Of a stretch of DNA of 52,419 nt, positions 8,965-17,701 are shown one piece after another. Numbering within the stretch: position 1 is the stretch's first letter; each line of letters begins with the position of its first letter. Under the pieces are notes generated by a model. It had not been told where the DNA came from. It searched no databases and saw nothing but the letters and a program-made list of their open reading frames with translations. The position numbers and the translations under genes are program-made. Origin of the DNA: Candidatus Omnitrophota bacterium (GTDB lineage Bacteria > Omnitrophota > Gorgyraeia > Gygaellales > Profunditerraquicolaceae); the NCBI GenBank assembly GCA_018895075.1, contig JAHIOW010000008.1:1-52419 (forward strand). The letters are read 5' to 3'.

Positions 8965-10362
8965 ATGACCAAAAAATTGTGGGGGAGTAGATTTACAAAA
9001 AAGACTAACACATTGGTGGATAAATTTACCTCCAGTATATCTTTCGATAAGAGGCTGGCTAAGTATGATGCCTTGGGTAGTATTGCCCACGCTAAGATGC
9101 TGGGTGAGAAGAGGATAATACCTTTAAAGGATTCCCGACTTATTGTAAAAGGGTTGCAGTCTATTTTAAAAGACCTAGAGAAGGGTAGATTTAAATTTGA
9201 TTCCCAGGCCGAAGATATACATTCTAATATTCAGGATGCGCTTTCTAAAAAGATTGGTAAGGCGGCCCATAAGTTGCATGCTGCGCGCTCCAGAAATGAC
9301 CAGATAGTTTTAGATGTCAGGATGTATGTAAAAGATGAGTTAACGGCGTGCATTAAATTGCTTTCTTTACTTCAGAAATCAATATTAAGGTTCGCCAAAG
9401 ATAATTCCAAGATAATTATCCCCAGTTATACTCATTTGCAGATGGCGCAGTGCGTTCTCGTGAGCCACCATATGCTTGCTTATATCGAGAGTTTAGAGAG
9501 GGATAAGGAGAGATTCTGCGATGCTAAAAAACGGACAGACCAGATGCCTTTGGGCAGCGGTGCGCTTTCCGGAACAGGACTGCCTATTGATAGAGAACAT
9601 GTAAGAAAACAGTTAGGGTTTGACAGGCTCACCGAAAACAGCATCGATAGCGTCAGCGACAGGGACTTTATTATCGAGGCCCTGGCAGGCCTGTCAATCC
9701 TGGGGGTCCATTTTTCCCGAATGGCTGAGGATTTAATTCTTTGGTCCACCAAAGAATTCAATTTTATCGATATAGATTTTTCTTTCTGTACGGGTTCCAG
9801 TATTATGCCGCATAAGAAAAATCCTGATGTCTTAGAGTTAATCCGGGCATCCACAGGCAGGTTACACGGGGATTTATCCAGTGTGTTGATATTGATGAAA
9901 GGGTTACCTTTATCATATAATCGTGATTTGCAGTTAGACAAGCCGCCTTTATTTGACGCCATAGATACAGTAAAAGAAATCTTAGAGATTATGGCGCAAA
10001 TTTTTAAGCATATCAGATTAAATAAAGGTGTAATTGCTTTAAAACTCATGGATGAATCTCTTTTTTCTGTAGATATCGTGGAGTACCTCATTAATAAGGG
10101 CCTCTCCTACAGAGAAGCCCACGATACCGTAGGCAGGATGGTGAAGGGCTGTTTAGATAAAGGCATCAAGATATCTTCCTTAAGCACGGCGCAACTGAGG
10201 AGATATTCAGATAGATTAGGCGCGGATGTAAAAAATATTCTCAATGCCTGGGAATCCGTTAATCTTAAGAGATCATATGGCAGTACAAACCCTAAGCTGG
10301 TAGCCAGGCAGCTTAATATCTGGAGTAAAAGATTAAATGCACGAATTCAAATACGTAAATAA
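8965..10362 (+). CDS. argH: Argininosuccinate lyase
   Basis: KKLWGSRFTKKT, HAARSRNDQIVLD, CTGSSIMPHKKNPDVLELIR. Confidence 0.96.
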   Translation: MTKKLWGSRFTKKTNTLVDKFTSSISFDKRLAKYDALGSIAHAKMLGEKRIIPLKDSRLIVKGLQSILKDLEKGRFKFDSQAEDIHSNIQDALSKKIGKAAHKLHAARSRNDQIVLDVRMYVKDELTACIKLLSLLQKSILRFAKDNSKIIIPSYTHLQMAQCVLVSHHMLAYIESLERDKERFCDAKKRTDQMPLGSGALSGTGLPIDREHVRKQLGFDRLTENSIDSVSDRDFIIEALAGLSILGVHFSRMAEDLILWSTKEFNFIDIDFSFCTGSSIMPHKKNPDVLELIRASTGRLHGDLSSVLILMKGLPLSYNRDLQLDKPPLFDAIDTVKEILEIMAQIFKHIRLNKGVIALKLMDESLFSVDIVEYLINKGLSYREAHDTVGRMVKGCLDKGIKISSLSTAQLRRYSDRLGADVKNILNAWESVNLKRSYGSTNPKLVARQLNIWSKRLNARIQIRK

Positions 10363-11605
10363 TCATCTCTATTGCGAGAAAGTAAAACTAGAGGATTTAG
10401 CCCGGCGTTTTGGCACGCCGCTTTATGTCTACAGTTACCACACCTTGATTGACCACTTCATTAAGTTACAAACTGCCTTCCGTCAGATTGAGCCGCTTAT
10501 CTGTTATTCGGTAAAGGCGAATTCTAACCTGGCAATCCTGAAGGCGCTGGTGGATAAAGGCGCGGGGCTGGATATTGTCTCTGGAGGCGAACTTTTCCGG
10601 GCGCTGGAAGCAGGGTGTCCTGCGGATAAGATTGTCTATGCATCCGTCGGAAAAACCGATAGAGAAATAGAAGAAGCGGTCAGAAAGAAAATTCTGTTTT
10701 TTAATGTTGAATCTGGCGGTGAGCTAGAAAACATCAACCGTATATCAAAGAGGCTGAATAGAGTCAGTGGCGTTGCTATACGCATAAACCCGGATGTGGA
10801 ACCTAAGACCCACAAGTATATTACTACCGGCAAACTGACTAATAAGTTCGGCATAGATTTTAAGAGCGCCGAGCGGATTTTATTATTATGCAAGAGATTA
10901 ACCAATATCAGGATATCGGGTTTACATATACACATAGGTTCTCAGATAACCGAAAGCTCGCCTTATGTTTCGGCCATAACTAAAATGGTTGATTTTATCC
11001 AGAGATTGAGAAGAAAAGGAGTAGACTTAGAATACCTGAACATCGGAGGCGGGTTAGGTATTGTTTATGACCGTGAGACACCACAGACTGCGGCAAGATT
11101 TGCGGCCAGGATTTTACCCCTGTTAAAGGAGACTGGGCTGAAGATAATCTTAGAGCCAGGCAGGTTTATTGCCGGAAATGCCGGTGTCCTGCTTACCAAG
11201 GTTTTATATATTAAACCCACGCCCAAAAATAAATTTGTCATCGTTGATGCGGGGATGAATGATTTGATCAGGCCGGCCCTATATGATGCCTATCATCAGA
11301 TTATTCCATTGAAAGTATCAAAGTATCAAAGTATCAAAGTATCAGAGAAAGTAGATATAGTTGGCCCGATTTGCGAAAGCGCTGATTTTTTTGCTAAAGA
11401 CAGGAGGCTGCCTAAAATAAAGGAGGCAGACTTTTTAGCGATCATGGGCGCAGGCGCTTATGGCTTTAGCATGTCTTCTAATTATAACTCCCGCCTTAAA
11501 GCAGAAGAGGTGTTGGTAGTCAAGGACAGGGTATTTACAATCAGAAAGAGAGAAACGCGCAGAGATTTAATCTCTAAAGAGACAATTCCCGCATTTCTTT
11601 TATAG
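10337..11605 (+). CDS. lysA: Diaminopimelate decarboxylase
   Basis: CYSVKANSNLAIL, GLDIVSGGEL, HIHIGSQI, LEPGRFIAGNAG, GPICESADFFAKDR, MGAGAYGFSMSSNYNSR. Confidence 0.95.
   Translation: MHEFKYVNNHLYCEKVKLEDLARRFGTPLYVYSYHTLIDHFIKLQTAFRQIEPLICYSVKANSNLAILKALVDKGAGLDIVSGGELFRALEAGCPADKIVYASVGKTDREIEEAVRKKILFFNVESGGELENINRISKRLNRVSGVAIRINPDVEPKTHKYITTGKLTNKFGIDFKSAERILLLCKRLTNIRISGLHIHIGSQITESSPYVSAITKMVDFIQRLRRKGVDLEYLNIGGGLGIVYDRETPQTAARFAARILPLLKETGLKIILEPGRFIAGNAGVLLTKVLYIKPTPKNKFVIVDAGMNDLIRPALYDAYHQIIPLKVSKYQSIKVSEKVDIVGPICESADFFAKDRRLPKIKEADFLAIMGAGAYGFSMSSNYNSRLKAEEVLVVKDRVFTIRKRETRRDLISKETIPAFLL
11313..11344. repeat. Four perfect tandem copies of the octamer AAGTATCA inside lysA
   Basis: Direct reading: (AAGTATCA)x4; encodes KVSKYQSIKVSEK. 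Confidence 0.95.
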
Positions 11606-11612
11606 GCTATAA

Positions 11613-12431
11613 ATGAGCAATATGCATTTTACCAAGATGGTTGCTTCAGGGAATGACTTTGTGGTAATAGAGAGTAGTCAGGAGCCAGGAGTCAGGAGTT
11701 TGGGGTCTTTGGCAAAAACAATATGTGATAGAAAATACGGCATAGGTGCGGATGGATTATTAGTCTTAGAAAAATCTAAGATTGCGGATATAAAGATGCG
11801 TATCTTTAATTCAGATGGTTCAGAACCTAAGATGTGCGGTAATGGCGCAAGGTGCGTGGCATTATTTAAAAGCGCAGGGCGCAAAGCGCAAGGCGCAAAA
11901 CTAAAGATTGAAACCAAGGCAGGAATCATAAAAGCCGAAGTTAACAAGGATAATGTAAAAATAAAACTCACTGACCCTAAGGGCCTAAAGTTAGATATGC
12001 CGATTAGGTTAAATCGCACGCTCAAGGTGAATTTTATCAATACCGGAGTCCCGCATGCAGTAATATTTGTAGAAGGCCTGGATAAAATTGATGCGGTTAG
12101 TTTAGGCAGGCAGATACGTTACCATAAAAAGTTTAGGCCTGCAGGGGCAAACGCGGATTTTGTAGAGGTAGTGAATAATAATACTATCAAAATCAGGACG
12201 TATGAAAGAGGCGTGGAAGATGAAACTTTGGCCTGCGGGACAGGGGCAGTGGCGTCTGCATTACTATACGCTATACGCTATACGCTATCCGCTATCCATA
12301 AAATAAAGGTTGTTACAAAAAGTAAAGAGATATTAAAAGTCTATTTTAATAAAATAAATAATAAATTTACAGATGTTTGGTTAGAAGGTAAGGCAAGGAT
12401 AGTTCATAAAGGGTGCTGGTGCGACGAATAA
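11613..12431 (+). CDS. dapF: Diaminopimelate epimerase
   Basis: FTKMVASGNDFVVI, MCGNGARCVALF, NTGVPHAVIFV, YERGVEDETLACGTGAVASA. Confidence 0.95.
   Translation: MSNMHFTKMVASGNDFVVIESSQEPGVRSLGSLAKTICDRKYGIGADGLLVLEKSKIADIKMRIFNSDGSEPKMCGNGARCVALFKSAGRKAQGAKLKIETKAGIIKAEVNKDNVKIKLTDPKGLKLDMPIRLNRTLKVNFINTGVPHAVIFVEGLDKIDAVSLGRQIRYHKKFRPAGANADFVEVVNNNTIKIRTYERGVEDETLACGTGAVASALLYAIRYTLSAIHKIKVVTKSKEILKVYFNKINNKFTDVWLEGKARIVHKGCWCDE
11676..11703. repeat. 7-nt-period degenerate tandem repeat in dapF (AGTCAGG/AGCCAGG/AGTCAGG/AGTTTGG)
   Basis: Direct reading. Confidence 0.8.
11872..11899. repeat. 7-nt-period tandem repeat in dapF (GCGCAGG/GCGCAAA/GCGCAAG/GCGCAAA)
   Basis: Direct reading. Confidence 0.85.
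12264..12297. repeat. 7-nt-period tandem repeat in dapF (CTATACG x3, CTATCCG, CTATCC)
   Basis: Direct reading; encodes LLYAIRYTLSAIHK. Confidence 0.9.
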
Positions 12432-12490
12432 GGAACACCGTTTAGCACTCACTGCCTGAGACGGTGAGGCAGGCCGGTAAAGGAGGTAGA

Positions 12491-13369
12491 ATGTTTAAAG
12501 GTTCTTCTGTAGCCATAGTTACCCCTTTTAGAGGTGGTAAAGTCGATGAGAAGAAATTAAGGGATTTAATAGAATTTCAACTCAAGAATGGCACTGCCGG
12601 GATAGTGCCTTGCGGGACGACCGGTGAATCCGCCACTTTATCCTTCCAAGAGCACGATAAGGTGATTCAAATTACTATTGAGCAGGTTAAAAAAAGAGTG
12701 CCGGTTATTGCGGGCACAGGCTCAAATTCTACAGAAGAGGCAGTAATGTTGACCCGCCATGCTGCCAAGGCAGGCGCAGATGCCTCTTTACAGGTCTCGC
12801 CTTATTACAACCGTCCGACGCAAAAAGGCCTGTATGAGCATTTCAAGGCCATAGCTAATTCAGTGGATATACCTATAATACTTTACAATATTGCCTCGCG
12901 CACGGCAGTGAACATAGAACCAGAAACTATTGCCAGGTTGTCAGGCGATTGTAAAAATATTGTAGGCGTAAAAGAGGCCTCGGGGAATCTTGACCAGATG
13001 TCGCGCATCAAGGCATTATGCGCTGAAAATTTTGATTTGATTTCAGGAGACGATAGCCTGACCTTGCCGGTATTATCTATCGGCGGAACCGGTGTTATTT
13101 CAGTTGTGGCTAATATTGTCCCGCGAGATGTAGCAGATATGGTAGATGCATTTGGAAAAGGGAATATAGAAAAGGCACGCCTGTTACACTATAAACTGTT
13201 ACCCCTGATTAAGGCGATGTTTATGGAAACAAATCCTATACCCGTTAAGACGGCAATGGGTCTATTAGGGATGTGCGAGCCGGATTTAAGGCTTCCTATG
13301 TCTGCGTTGTCTGAAGGTAATTTGGAAAAATTAAAGAAGGCCTTAAAAGATTACGGATTGCTTAAATAG
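12491..13369 (+). CDS. dapA: 4-hydroxy-tetrahydrodipicolinate synthase
   Basis: GSSVAIVTPFRGGKVDE, VPCGTTGESATLS, GTGSNSTEEAVMLT, YYNRPTQKGLYEHF; AGGAGG precedes the ATG at 12491. Confidence 0.95.
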   Translation: MFKGSSVAIVTPFRGGKVDEKKLRDLIEFQLKNGTAGIVPCGTTGESATLSFQEHDKVIQITIEQVKKRVPVIAGTGSNSTEEAVMLTRHAAKAGADASLQVSPYYNRPTQKGLYEHFKAIANSVDIPIILYNIASRTAVNIEPETIARLSGDCKNIVGVKEASGNLDQMSRIKALCAENFDLISGDDSLTLPVLSIGGTGVISVVANIVPRDVADMVDAFGKGNIEKARLLHYKLLPLIKAMFMETNPIPVKTAMGLLGMCEPDLRLPMSALSEGNLEKLKKALKDYGLLK

Positions 13370-13389
13370 ATTAAAAAGGAGTCAGTTAG

Positions 13390-14100
13390 ATGATTAAGTT
13401 AGGTATAGCGGGTGTTTGCGGAAGGATGGGCAGGCGTATATTTGAATTGGCCTCTCATGAGAAAGACCTTGAAGTAACCCTGGCCTTAGAAAGAAAAGGC
13501 ACTCCTATGATTGGCAAGGACTTGGGTAGATTAAAGATATCTTCCAGCCCTGACGGTTTATTCCTTATAGATGTATTTGTGGATTTTACCACTGCCGAAG
13601 GCACAGAGATGAATTTAGATTATGTAGCCAGATATAAAAAGGCAGCAGTGATTGGAACAACCGGCCTTAATGATGAGCAGTTAAAAAAAATAGAGGAGGT
13701 TTCCAAGATTATTCCTATAGTATTTTCCCCTAATATGTCTATAGGCATAAATACACTCTTCGCAACTTTACCGGAAATCGCCAAGAGATTAGGCCCGAAT
13801 TATAATATTGAGATTGTGGAGGCGCACCATAAAGCCAAGAAGGATGCACCTTCAGGCACGGCTAAAAAGATGGCTCAAATCCTAGCGGATGCCACGGCCC
13901 GTCAGATTCCTACCCATGCTGTAAGATTAGGCGATATTGTGGGCGACCATACTGTTATTTTCTGCGGTAATTCAGAGCGCATTGAGATAAAACATCAGGC
14001 GCATTCACGGGATTTATTCGCCCTGGGGGCGTTGAAGGCGGCCAGATGGGTTTTTGGTAAACCGCCAGGTTTGTATTCGATGCAAGACGTATTGAAATAA
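13390..14100 (+). CDS. dapB: 4-hydroxy-tetrahydrodipicolinate reductase
   Basis: KLGIAGVCGRMGRRI, VFVDFTTAEGT, GTTGLNDEQL, EIVEAHHKAKKDAPSGTAKK. Confidence 0.95.
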   Translation: MIKLGIAGVCGRMGRRIFELASHEKDLEVTLALERKGTPMIGKDLGRLKISSSPDGLFLIDVFVDFTTAEGTEMNLDYVARYKKAAVIGTTGLNDEQLKKIEEVSKIIPIVFSPNMSIGINTLFATLPEIAKRLGPNYNIEIVEAHHKAKKDAPSGTAKKMAQILADATARQIPTHAVRLGDIVGDHTVIFCGNSERIEIKHQAHSRDLFALGALKAARWVFGKPPGLYSMQDVLK

Positions 14101-14109
14101 TTTAAAAAT

Positions 14110-14175
14110 AGGGACACTCTTAGCTTTTCCGCCACAGGCGGATCCGCCTTCGGCGGAAGCTGAAAGGGTGTCCCT
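14110..14175. repeat. Intergenic palindromic element between dapB and dapL
   Basis: AGGGACAC/GTGTCCCT outer arms enclosing TCCGCC-aca-GGCGGA and TCCGCC-ttc-GGCGGA hairpins. Confidence 0.8.
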
Positions 14176-14183
14176 GACAAGGA

Positions 14184-15344
14184 ATGTTTAAACTATCTAA
14201 AAGATTACAGAATCTTCCGCCTTATCTTTTCTTAGAAATTGATAAGGCAAAGAGAAAAGCCAGGCAAGAGGGCAGGGATATTATTGATTTAGGAGTGGGT
14301 GATCCTGATCAGCCTACTCCCAGCCATATAATTGAAAAACTTTGCCAAGCTGCGCATGAGCCTGCAACCCACCGTTATGCCTTAGAGCAGGGTATGCCGG
14401 CATTGCGCCAGGCGATAGCAGGCTGGTATGAAAGTCGTTTTCAGGTCAGACTTGACCCTGAATCTGAAATTTTACCTTTACTCGGGTCAAAGGAAGGCAT
14501 TGCCCACTTTCCCCTGGCTTTTTTGAATAGCGGCGACTATGCACTGGTGCCTGAGCCCTGCTATCCGCCTTATAAGAGCGGATCTATTTTGGCCGGGGCC
14601 AGAGTCTACCCTGTGCCGCTTCTTGAATCCAATGCATTTTTACCTGACCTGAAAAAAATACCTGGCCGCATTTGTAGAAAAGCAAAATTATTGTATATAA
14701 ATTATCCTAATAATCCTACTGCCAGCACCGCAGAAAAGGGTTTTTATGAAGACGTAGTTGATTTCGCAACCAAGAATAAGATTATAGTGATTTCGGATTT
14801 GGCTTATTCTGAGATTGCTTACGACGGATACAGGCCTGGAAGTTTCTTAGAGATTGAAGGGGCCAGGGATATCGGTATTGAGTTTCACTCTTTATCCAAG
14901 ACCTATGATATGACTGGCTGGCGCATCGGTTGGGCTTGTGGCCAGCCTAAGTTAATATCGGCATTGGCAAAACTTAAATCCAATATCGATTCCGGGATAT
15001 TCTCTGCAGTGCAATTAGCAGGTATTACTGCCTTAGAAGGGCCCCAGGGGCATATTCAGGATATATGCCAACTTTACCAAGAAAGACGCGACCTCCTCAT
15101 CAGCGGTTTGACTTCTTTGGGTTGGCAGGTAAACTCACCCAGGGCCACTTTTTATGTTTGGTTAAGGACCCCTGATAGAAGCGATTCCCTAAAATTTTCC
15201 AGGTTATTATTAGAGAAGGCAGATGTTGTAGTTACTCCGGGCGTAGGATTTGGCAGGTATGCAGAGGGCTATATCCGCATCGCCCTTACTGTATCTAAAG
15301 AGAGGATCCAAGAAGCCGTGGAGCGTTTAAAAAGAATTATTTAA
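14184..15344 (+). CDS. dapL: LL-diaminopimelate aminotransferase
   Basis: Class I aminotransferase fold motifs: IIDLGVGDPDQPTPSHI, GSKEGIAHFPLAFLNSGDYALVPEPCYPPYKSG, NYPNNPTAS, FHSLSKTYDMTGWRIGWACG; located next to dapB. Confidence 0.85.
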   Translation: MFKLSKRLQNLPPYLFLEIDKAKRKARQEGRDIIDLGVGDPDQPTPSHIIEKLCQAAHEPATHRYALEQGMPALRQAIAGWYESRFQVRLDPESEILPLLGSKEGIAHFPLAFLNSGDYALVPEPCYPPYKSGSILAGARVYPVPLLESNAFLPDLKKIPGRICRKAKLLYINYPNNPTASTAEKGFYEDVVDFATKNKIIVISDLAYSEIAYDGYRPGSFLEIEGARDIGIEFHSLSKTYDMTGWRIGWACGQPKLISALAKLKSNIDSGIFSAVQLAGITALEGPQGHIQDICQLYQERRDLLISGLTSLGWQVNSPRATFYVWLRTPDRSDSLKFSRLLLEKADVVVTPGVGFGRYAEGYIRIALTVSKERIQEAVERLKRII

Positions 15345-15742
15345 TGGTGGTTTGTTATTTGGGCATAGGTTCTAATTTAGGCAACAGAAGAAAAAATATC
15401 AAGCAGGCATTGCATCATCTAGACAGGGCCAAAGGTATAAAAATAGAAAAGAGCTCGCGGATTTATGAAACCGAACCCGTAGGCGGGCCGCCCCAGGGCA
15501 GGTTTTTAAATGCGGCTATAAAAATTAAGACTTCACTTACACCCGGTTTTCTTCTTAGGACCCTAAAGAAAATAGAGAAAGCCTTGGGCCGTAAGAAGGC
15601 CGTGCGTTTTGGGCCGCGAGAGATAGATTTGGATATCTTATTTTACGCAGATAAGATTATAAACAGAAAGAATCTTCAAGTCCCGCATCCCAAGATATTT
15701 GAACGTGAGTTTGTGGTCAGGCCGTTATTGGAAATAATATGA
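15344..15742 (+). CDS. folK: 2-amino-4-hydroxy-6-hydroxymethyldihydropteridine pyrophosphokinase
   Basis: YLGIGSNLGNRRKNI, YETEPVGGPPQGRFLNAA, RFGPREIDLDILFY, VPHPKIFEREFVVRPL. Confidence 0.94.
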   Translation: MVVCYLGIGSNLGNRRKNIKQALHHLDRAKGIKIEKSSRIYETEPVGGPPQGRFLNAAIKIKTSLTPGFLLRTLKKIEKALGRKKAVRFGPREIDLDILFYADKIINRKNLQVPHPKIFEREFVVRPLLEII

Positions 15743-16584
15743 GGATTATCCGCAGCAAAAAAGAGATGTCCGCAATTTCCCGCCAGATTAGACGCCAGGA
15801 AAAGACATTGGGCTTTGTGCCTACTATGGGCGCCTTACACCAAGGCCACCTTAGCCTTATCCAGAGGGCGCGAGAGGAAACTGATTTTTTGGTAGTAAGC
15901 ATATTCCTCAATCCTATTCAATTCGGCCCAGAGGAAGATTTCAAGAGATACCCTCGAGTTTTCAAGCGTGATGCCCGGTTATGCAGGAGGGAAGGGGCGG
16001 ATGTTGTTTTTTATCCAAAGGCAGACGATATGTATCCTGCGGATTTCAAAACCTCTGTTTCAGTCAGCGAATTAAGTCAAGTTCTGTGTGGCAGGTTTCG
16101 GCCCGGGCATTTTCAAGGCGTAGCCACAGTAGTAGCAAAACTTTTTAATATAGTGAGTCCTGATATTGCCTATTTTGGCCAGAAGGATGCCCAGCAGGCA
16201 ATAATTATCAAAAAAATGGCTTGGGACCTGAATATGCCGGTGAAGATAAAATTTGTATCCACTGTGCGCCAGAATGACGGATTGGCTTTGAGTTCACGCA
16301 ATATTTATTTAAAGCCGAAGGAGAGAAAGGATGCCACAGTCTTATATCAGGCATTAAATTTGGCGCGCCATTTAATTAAACAGGGAAACGTCAGTGCCCG
16401 GGATATTGTGCGCAGGATGAAACAATTAATCAATAAGAAAAAAACCGCTGTGGTGCAGTATATATCAATTGTAGATTTAAAAGATTTAAGGCCGGTAGAT
16501 AAAATAAAGGGTAAGGTATTAATTGCCCTGGCAGTATGGGTGGGTAAGACAAGGTTAATTGATAATATAATAGTTAATGTTTAG
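15739..16584 (+). CDS. panC: Pantothenate synthetase
   Basis: LGFVPTMGALHQGHLSLI, SIFLNPIQFGPEEDF, FGQKDAQQAIIIKKM, SSRNIYL. Confidence 0.95.
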   Translation: MRIIRSKKEMSAISRQIRRQEKTLGFVPTMGALHQGHLSLIQRAREETDFLVVSIFLNPIQFGPEEDFKRYPRVFKRDARLCRREGADVVFYPKADDMYPADFKTSVSVSELSQVLCGRFRPGHFQGVATVVAKLFNIVSPDIAYFGQKDAQQAIIIKKMAWDLNMPVKIKFVSTVRQNDGLALSSRNIYLKPKERKDATVLYQALNLARHLIKQGNVSARDIVRRMKQLINKKKTAVVQYISIVDLKDLRPVDKIKGKVLIALAVWVGKTRLIDNIIVNV

Positions 16585-17406
16585 ATGAATAAATTATTAA
16601 ATATAGGTATTGTAGGCTGCGGCGCCATAGGCTCTTCTCTGGCAAAGGCAATTATGTCTGATTTCGCCCAGCAGGCAGAGTTGGTCAGCCTGTATGATAG
16701 CGATATAGAGAAGGCCTATAATCTGGCCAATAAATTCAGCAACCGTAAATTAGCGGCTTTGAATTTGGATGAATTAATCAATAAGGCAGATTTGGTTATC
16801 GAAGCCACAAAGGCCGATTCCGCTTTTGATATTGCCAAGAAGGCAATCTCTTCATCAAGGGATATCCTGATTATGAGCGTGGGCGGACTAATCCAGCACT
16901 ATGGGGAATTAGAATCATTAGCCAGGGAAAAGAAGGCCGGTATATATATACCTTCCGGCGCTGTATGCGGTATAGACGGTTTAAAGGCAGCGAGTTTCGG
17001 TAAAATAAAAAAAGTTACCTTGACTACAAAGAAACCTCCCCGGGCATTCGCGGGCTCAGCCTTTGCCTTGAAGAAAAAGATACGCCTGGATGCCATAGAT
17101 AAGGATACGGTTCTTTTTGAGGGTAATGCCCTTTCTGCCATAAGATTATTTTCCCAAAATGTCAATGTTGCCGCAACGTTAAGTATTGCCGGTATCGGGC
17201 CTGAGCGTACAATTGTGCGCATAATAGCTTCGCCTTCTGCCAAAAGAAATACACACGAGATAGAGATAGAATCAGATGCAGGCAGGATTTTTACCAAGAC
17301 AGAAAATGTTATTCATCCTGATAATCCCAAGACCAGTTATTTAGCAGTGTTATCCGCTATTGCCACCTTGAAACAGATTTTAGAACCAGTGAGGATAGGC
17401 ACATAG
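16585..17406 (+). CDS. nadX: L-aspartate dehydrogenase
   Basis: NIGIVGCGAIGSSLA, VIEATKADSAFDIAKKAI, MSVGGLI, PSGAVCGIDGLKAA, FPQNVNVAATLS-like FSQNVNVAATLS. Confidence 0.85.
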   Translation: MNKLLNIGIVGCGAIGSSLAKAIMSDFAQQAELVSLYDSDIEKAYNLANKFSNRKLAALNLDELINKADLVIEATKADSAFDIAKKAISSSRDILIMSVGGLIQHYGELESLAREKKAGIYIPSGAVCGIDGLKAASFGKIKKVTLTTKKPPRAFAGSAFALKKKIRLDAIDKDTVLFEGNALSAIRLFSQNVNVAATLSIAGIGPERTIVRIIASPSAKRNTHEIEIESDAGRIFTKTENVIHPDNPKTSYLAVLSAIATLKQILEPVRIGT

Positions 17407-17452
17407 CAGTTTATAAATAATAAATAAGAAACGAAAGGGGGTGAAATAAGAA

Positions 17453-17695
17453 ATGGCTCAGAAATTAATGAAATTAGGAATTAAACGCGAAAAAGGTTAC
17501 CTCTACTATATTGACAAAAAAGGCGATGTCTCTTGTGCTAAGATGGCCAGAGGTAAGAAAAAAGGCGGGAGCCCCAAGAAAGTAGCTAAGTGCGGCATCA
17601 CGAGGAAAAAGGGTTACCTCTATTTCATTGACAAAAAAGGCGATGTCTCCTGCGCTATAATGAAGAGGGGTGGCAGGAAAAGAAAAAAAAGATAA
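17453..17695 (+). CDS. Small basic protein with a duplicated KGYLY(Y/F)IDKKGDVSCA.M.RG motif
   Basis: 80 aa; two units (LGIKREKGYLYYIDKKGDVSCAKMARG / CGITRKKGYLYFIDKKGDVSCAIMKRG), 21/27 identical; GGGGG-type RBS upstream (aaagggggtg). Confidence 0.8.
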   Translation: MAQKLMKLGIKREKGYLYYIDKKGDVSCAKMARGKKKGGSPKKVAKCGITRKKGYLYFIDKKGDVSCAIMKRGGRKRKKR

Positions 17696-17701
17696 ACACC
17701 C

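Noticed and set aside
12436-12480. CACCGT...ACGGTG hairpin upstream of dapA as a lysine riboswitch
   Set aside because: Far too short for an L-box riboswitch and without its conserved core; only a simple hairpin is supported.
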